Shown here: piece after piece, positions 6,101 through 6,751 of the stretch | Layout of the letters: each line of letters starts with the position of its first letter | Numbering within the stretch: the first letter of the stretch is position 1 | Origin: Parafilimonas sp. | Lineage (GTDB): Bacteria; Bacteroidota; Bacteroidia; Chitinophagales; Chitinophagaceae | Length of the DNA stretch: 6,751 nucleotides | NCBI GenBank assembly: GCA_025927795.1 | Contig: JAICKT010000245.1 | Span: 1-6,751 of the forward strand | Reading direction: 5' to 3' | Notes under the pieces: model-generated | Told to the model about the DNA's origin: nothing | The model's input: the letters and a program-made list of their open reading frames with translations, nothing else | The model's database searches: none | Program-made: the position numbers and the translations under genes

Positions 6101-6751
6101 TCTTCTGATAAAGGTTCAAGTGTGGCTAAAGTAAGATTGCCGAAATTATTGAACGATGCATTTAAATAAACACGATCAGGAGCCTTCATGCCCTCTATTA
6201 CAAAATCAGGCAATAGTGAAAGTTCAGTTTCATTGAACAGAAAGTTATCTGTTTTTATTTTGTTTTCGCCTTCGAGACAATATTGCCATTTTAATTCTCT
6301 GTTATACCAACCTTTTAAATACTCATTAAAAAAAGGCATATCAGCATACTTAACAAAGAAGTTCATTGGTGTGGAAGGTGTTTCAGAATTTGCCATCCAC
6401 CATCGAACTCCTTTTTCGTTGCCTTCATAGATTAGTATTACACATCTTGTAAGTACAAGATCGAGCTTTGTTAATTCAGTAAACACAGTTCCTATAAGAG
6501 CATTCAACTCTTCAGATGTTTGCATTGCCATTGCTCTCGACCTTACTCTTTCAAGACCTAATTCAATTTCTGATTCTCTTGTTTGTGCTTCGGATTTTTG
6601 CAAATCGAGAAAACGGATGTAAGCCTGTTCAAAAACTCTTGAAAATCGTTTTACAATATCAATTTGTTTTGAAGATAATAACTTGCCTTCAAAGTCATTT
6701 ACAACAATCATGGAGTTTTTGTTAAGCGCTGCTGACATTGTATAGCGTTCA
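178..6751 (-). CDS. Giant multi-GAF-like sensor histidine kinase, 5'-partial at the window edge
   Basis: The protein is a cytosolic-type sensor kinase that should autophosphorylate a histidine and pass the phosphate to a response regulator not encoded here. Residue numbers count from the first in-window ATG (6738), giving 2186 residues and a TAA stop at 178-180. Residues 1-30 are the tail of a sensory unit. Ten complete GAF-like units follow (31 to about 1889), then an exit helix (about 1890-1909), a coiled segment (1910-1935), DHp with H1947, and HATPase with N2076/N2080, DNGNG at 2119-2123, FQPFF at 2133-2137 and GQGTGLGL at 2143-2150. I see no signal peptide, transmembrane stretch or receiver domain. 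The frame stays open through 6739-6751 (E-R-Y-T before M1), and those residues align with the same strand of other units, so M1 is probably internal. No Shine-Dalgarno-like sequence precedes this ATG. The kinase call is firm; the GAF label is inferred from predicted layout; the signal is unknown. Confidence 0.93.
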   Translation of the reverse strand, partial: ERYTMSAALNKNSMIVVNDFEGKLLSSKQIDIVKRFSRVFEQAYIRFLDLQKSEAQTRESEIELGLERVRSRAMAMQTSEELNALIGTVFTELTKLDLVLTRCVILIYEGNEKGVRWWMANSETPSTPMNFFVKYADMPFFNEYLKGWYNRELKWQYCLEGENKIKTDNFLFNETELSLLPDFVIEGMKAPDRVYLNASFNNFGNLTLATLEPLSEEHFNILLRFAKVFDLTYTRFNDLKQAEAQAREAQVQLALERVRARTMAMQKSDELSDAVYVLFQQFKELGENPDQATIGVINEDEYVIEYWVTMYAQPINKVFKFSIDEPNVTNKIYKAWKENKKSLVIDLSGNALTEFMTYRAGKGGAAVNSNEKRRIINVAFFSKGLLNVQSNEERSQESVKLLERFASVFEQTYTRFLDLQKAESQAREAQVQLALERVRARTMAMQKQNDLLGVLDLLVEQLVKLGVNLQVANFSNGIPGGDWDLWIEVAADDGTIFNNYVHFPRIDHPYFHHVEKNIETFRKDGTDLFKDVFSKEEKDSWQDYINTQTIYKDLTSEEHKQSMYEKPGYAWSMVILKDTWVSICRFNTIPFSDEEDALLKRFANAFGQTYTRFLDLQKAEAQAREAQIEAALERVRSRSMAMHKSDELKEVIRLVLEQFVHLSINAEHAGFYIDYNIHDDMHIWLADPNIEPFFAIIPYFDTPTWNSFLEAKAKGTTFYTDLLNFEEKNKFYQSLFKLFTIPEEAKAFYMQCKGLAVSTVLLDNVGLYIENFSAIPYTDAENKILMRFGKVFQQTYTRFLDLQKAEAQAREAQIEAALERVRARTMAMHKSSELTETAELLFDQLKQLGAELQGVAFAICDKNSVMVEKWTSIGVFSHPYTIEPGEQRMYEAWKNGEGFYEEVYEGERQKKYYEAFMQIPAFKQGLQKFIDSGYPLPTWQKNHAITFKYGYLLFITTKPFNETQIFLRFGKVFEQTYTRFLDLQKAEAQAREAQIQLALERVRARTMAMQKSDELTEAALLLFEQLQSLGTVLWSCGFNIWGKEETGCTSFIARGGKMLPPVKLSFTENPTLWRFYESKQKGEEFWFIELSGEDCKSIFGYVAKQRQAQTGDNVFLSEVTLPSSQITHLVNFSHGNLMFITLEPHPELHDIFKRFGKVFEQTYTRFLDLQKAEAQAREAQIEASLERVRSKTMAMHNSADVGETVTTMFDELLKLGIETLRCGIGIMQHDNKMEVWTAKSETSGKVDLVIGRLDMNMHSLLQGAYHNWKNNKDSFSYELKGKDLINYFTAINNYPDYPIKYEISSLPLKIFHNDFYFAEGSLFVFSIKELPPESKKILKRFASVFGQTYKRYLDLQNAETQAREAQIEAALERVRARTMAMQKSDELSEAAALLFQQFKDLGEDPMQITIGTINEAEGMVEMRPTDWSGSGLQVNRMFNLSITEPTLMNKLYKAWKERPDFVIVDLAGKELKEWIRYRNSFYEIPVRAEDVTGERVVSSAFFSRGFICISTLKQPEQLTIELLKRFAGVFDLTYTRFLDLQKAEAQAREATIEAALERVRGRAMAMHNSNDLSSTASIVFTELRKLGINPIRCGVGLLSKESRKAQLYSATSSADEDNLALIGWVELSGHPVLKNIYDTWIKNEEYFPELSGKQLKLYYELLLKGLSVKAPEQQRGQKQYGTFLPFTIGCLYAWSEAPYNEADIKILKRFANIIDLTFRRYIDLQKSETSAKEAIKQAALDRIRADIASMRTTKDLERITPLIWNELNILSVPFIRCGVFIMNDEQQRIHTFLSTPDGKAIAAFHIPYHTPGNIKHVISHWRNNKNYIDHWDEDAFTEFANMLVTQGALTSSEQYLQTIPHGGFYLHFLPFLQGMLYVGNTTKLSDDEINLIQSIADAFSTAYARYEDFNKLEAAKKQVDRTLIELKQTQQQLVQSEKMASLGELTAGIAHEIQNPLNFVNNFSEVSDELLDEVKEELATGNLQLATEIIDDIKQNLEKINHHGKRADAIVKNMLQHSRKSSGQKEPTDINALCDEYLRLSFHGMRAKDKSFNADFKTEFDERIGKINIVPQDIGRVLLNLFNNAFYAVNEKRKNLSGLKDLTGLVIVQTKKLNDAVEIKISDNGNGIPQNIIDKIFQPFFTTKPTGQGTGLGLSLAYDIITKEHNGTIKVESKEGEGSVFIMQLPLSPV
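437..469. repeat. Perfect 16-bp inverted repeat with a 1-nt centre, in frame within the HATPase domain
   Basis: The left arm aaacctgtcaggtctt (437-452) is the exact reverse complement of the right arm (454-469), with a single t at 453 between them. On the gene strand it reads in frame as K-N-L-S-G-L-K-D-L-T-G-L (about residues 2090-2101), a quasi-symmetric peptide. This lies in the loop between the N-box helix and the strand that leads to the DNGNG motif. The arms are GC-richer than the surroundings. It resembles a small dispersed palindromic (REP-like) element that has become coding. The inverted repeat itself is certain; its mobile origin is inferred. Confidence 0.9.
791..818. repeat. Heptanucleotide tandem repeat, four copies
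   Basis: The + strand reads gttgcaa, gttgcag, gttgcct, gttgcaa at 791-818, followed by gtt. The 7-bp period shares gttgc in all four copies. It encodes L1974 to T1983 (LATGNLQLAT on the gene strand) at the turn between the two DHp helices. Because seven is not a multiple of three, the copies are read in different phases, and gain or loss of a single copy would shift the frame. Confidence 0.75.
1483..6648 (-). repeat. Tandem array of sensory units, marked by ten 48-residue helical connectors
   Basis: Ten in-frame copies of a helical connector occur at residues 31-78, 220-267, 400-447, 597-644, 783-830, 964-1011, 1150-1197, 1336-1383, 1521-1568 and 1705-1752. Every copy is exactly 48 residues from the RF pair to the L or V of the SDEL-like end. 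The consensus runs RF-xx-VF-x-QTYTRFLDLQKAE, then AQAREAQIEAALERVR, then ARTMAMQKSDEL. Each is followed by a core of 132-149 residues with a helix, a hydrophobic strand, a variable middle and a closing strand of the G-x-L type before the next RF. This layout fits a GAF-like fold whose last helix continues into the next unit's first helix. The connectors also show in the DNA: gcttctcttgcctg occurs exactly in six of them and tgcattgccat in eight, while many third positions differ. The entry spans first to last connector; the tenth core continues to about 1072. Confidence 0.93.
6649..6751 (-). other. Tail of a further upstream sensory unit, cut by the window edge
   Basis: Residues 1-30 plus the four in-frame residues before M1 (E-R-Y-T) match the C-terminal part of a sensory core. 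ERYTMSAALNKNSMIVV aligns with ERVVSSAFFSRGFICIS at the end of unit 8 and with RIINVAFFSKGLLNV at the end of unit 2. It is followed directly by the first connector (RFSRVFEQAYIRF). A GAF-like domain cannot begin at its last strands, so at least one more unit should be encoded beyond position 6751. The true start codon, promoter and ribosome binding site are not in the window. Confidence 0.8.

Noticed and set aside
1483..6648. Regularly spaced repeats considered as a CRISPR-like array.
   Set aside because: The period is about 560 bp, the copies are in frame within one open reading frame, and they differ at synonymous positions; this is a protein domain repeat.
1385..6725. Many + strand frames of 60-130 codons opposite the kinase, several with the repeated peptide ASLACASAFCKSRKRV.
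   Set aside because: These are antisense shadows of the repeated connectors; the shared peptide is the reverse complement of the LQKAEAQAREAQ coding segment, not a separate gene family.

Overview
The window holds one very large protein-coding gene on the minus strand (178 to at least 6738, open to the right edge at 6751) and a short AT-rich flank (1-177). The gene encodes a soluble-looking sensor histidine kinase. It has an array of ten tandem sensory units of about 186 residues each, GAF-like in predicted layout, followed by one histidine-kinase core (DHp plus HATPase) at the C-terminus. Low GC, the particular wording of the helical connectors (LERVRARTMAMQ type) and the H-box context (HEIQNPLNFVNNF) suggest a member of the Bacteroidota, perhaps the Chitinophagales. 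That placement rests on memory of family wording and was not searched.

Layout in gene order, right to left: 6751-6649 is the tail of another sensory unit that starts outside the window, so the gene is very probably truncated here and the ATG at 6738 is internal. 6648 to about 1072 holds ten complete units. Each begins with a helical connector of exactly 48 residues followed by a variable core of 132-149 residues. About 1071-1012 is the exit helix of the tenth unit, which leads into the kinase. 1011-178 is the kinase core, with phosphoacceptor H1947, N box around 2076-2080, G1 at 2119-2123, F box at 2133-2137 and G2 at 2143-2150. 177-1 is the downstream flank, with no convincing gene and no convincing terminator.

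The array probably works as a serial relay: each core could bind something or dimerise, and the rigid fixed-length connectors would pass the conformational signal towards H1947. No transmembrane segment, receiver domain or DNA-binding domain is visible, so the response regulator must be encoded elsewhere. The cores fall into related classes (2 and 8; 1, 7, 9 and 10; 3, 4 and 5), while the connectors of units 2-9 are nearly identical, which suggests growth by duplication and recombination.

Two small DNA repeats lie in frame inside the kinase core: a perfect 16-bp inverted repeat in the loop after the N box (437-469) and a four-copy heptamer repeat between the two DHp helices (791-818).
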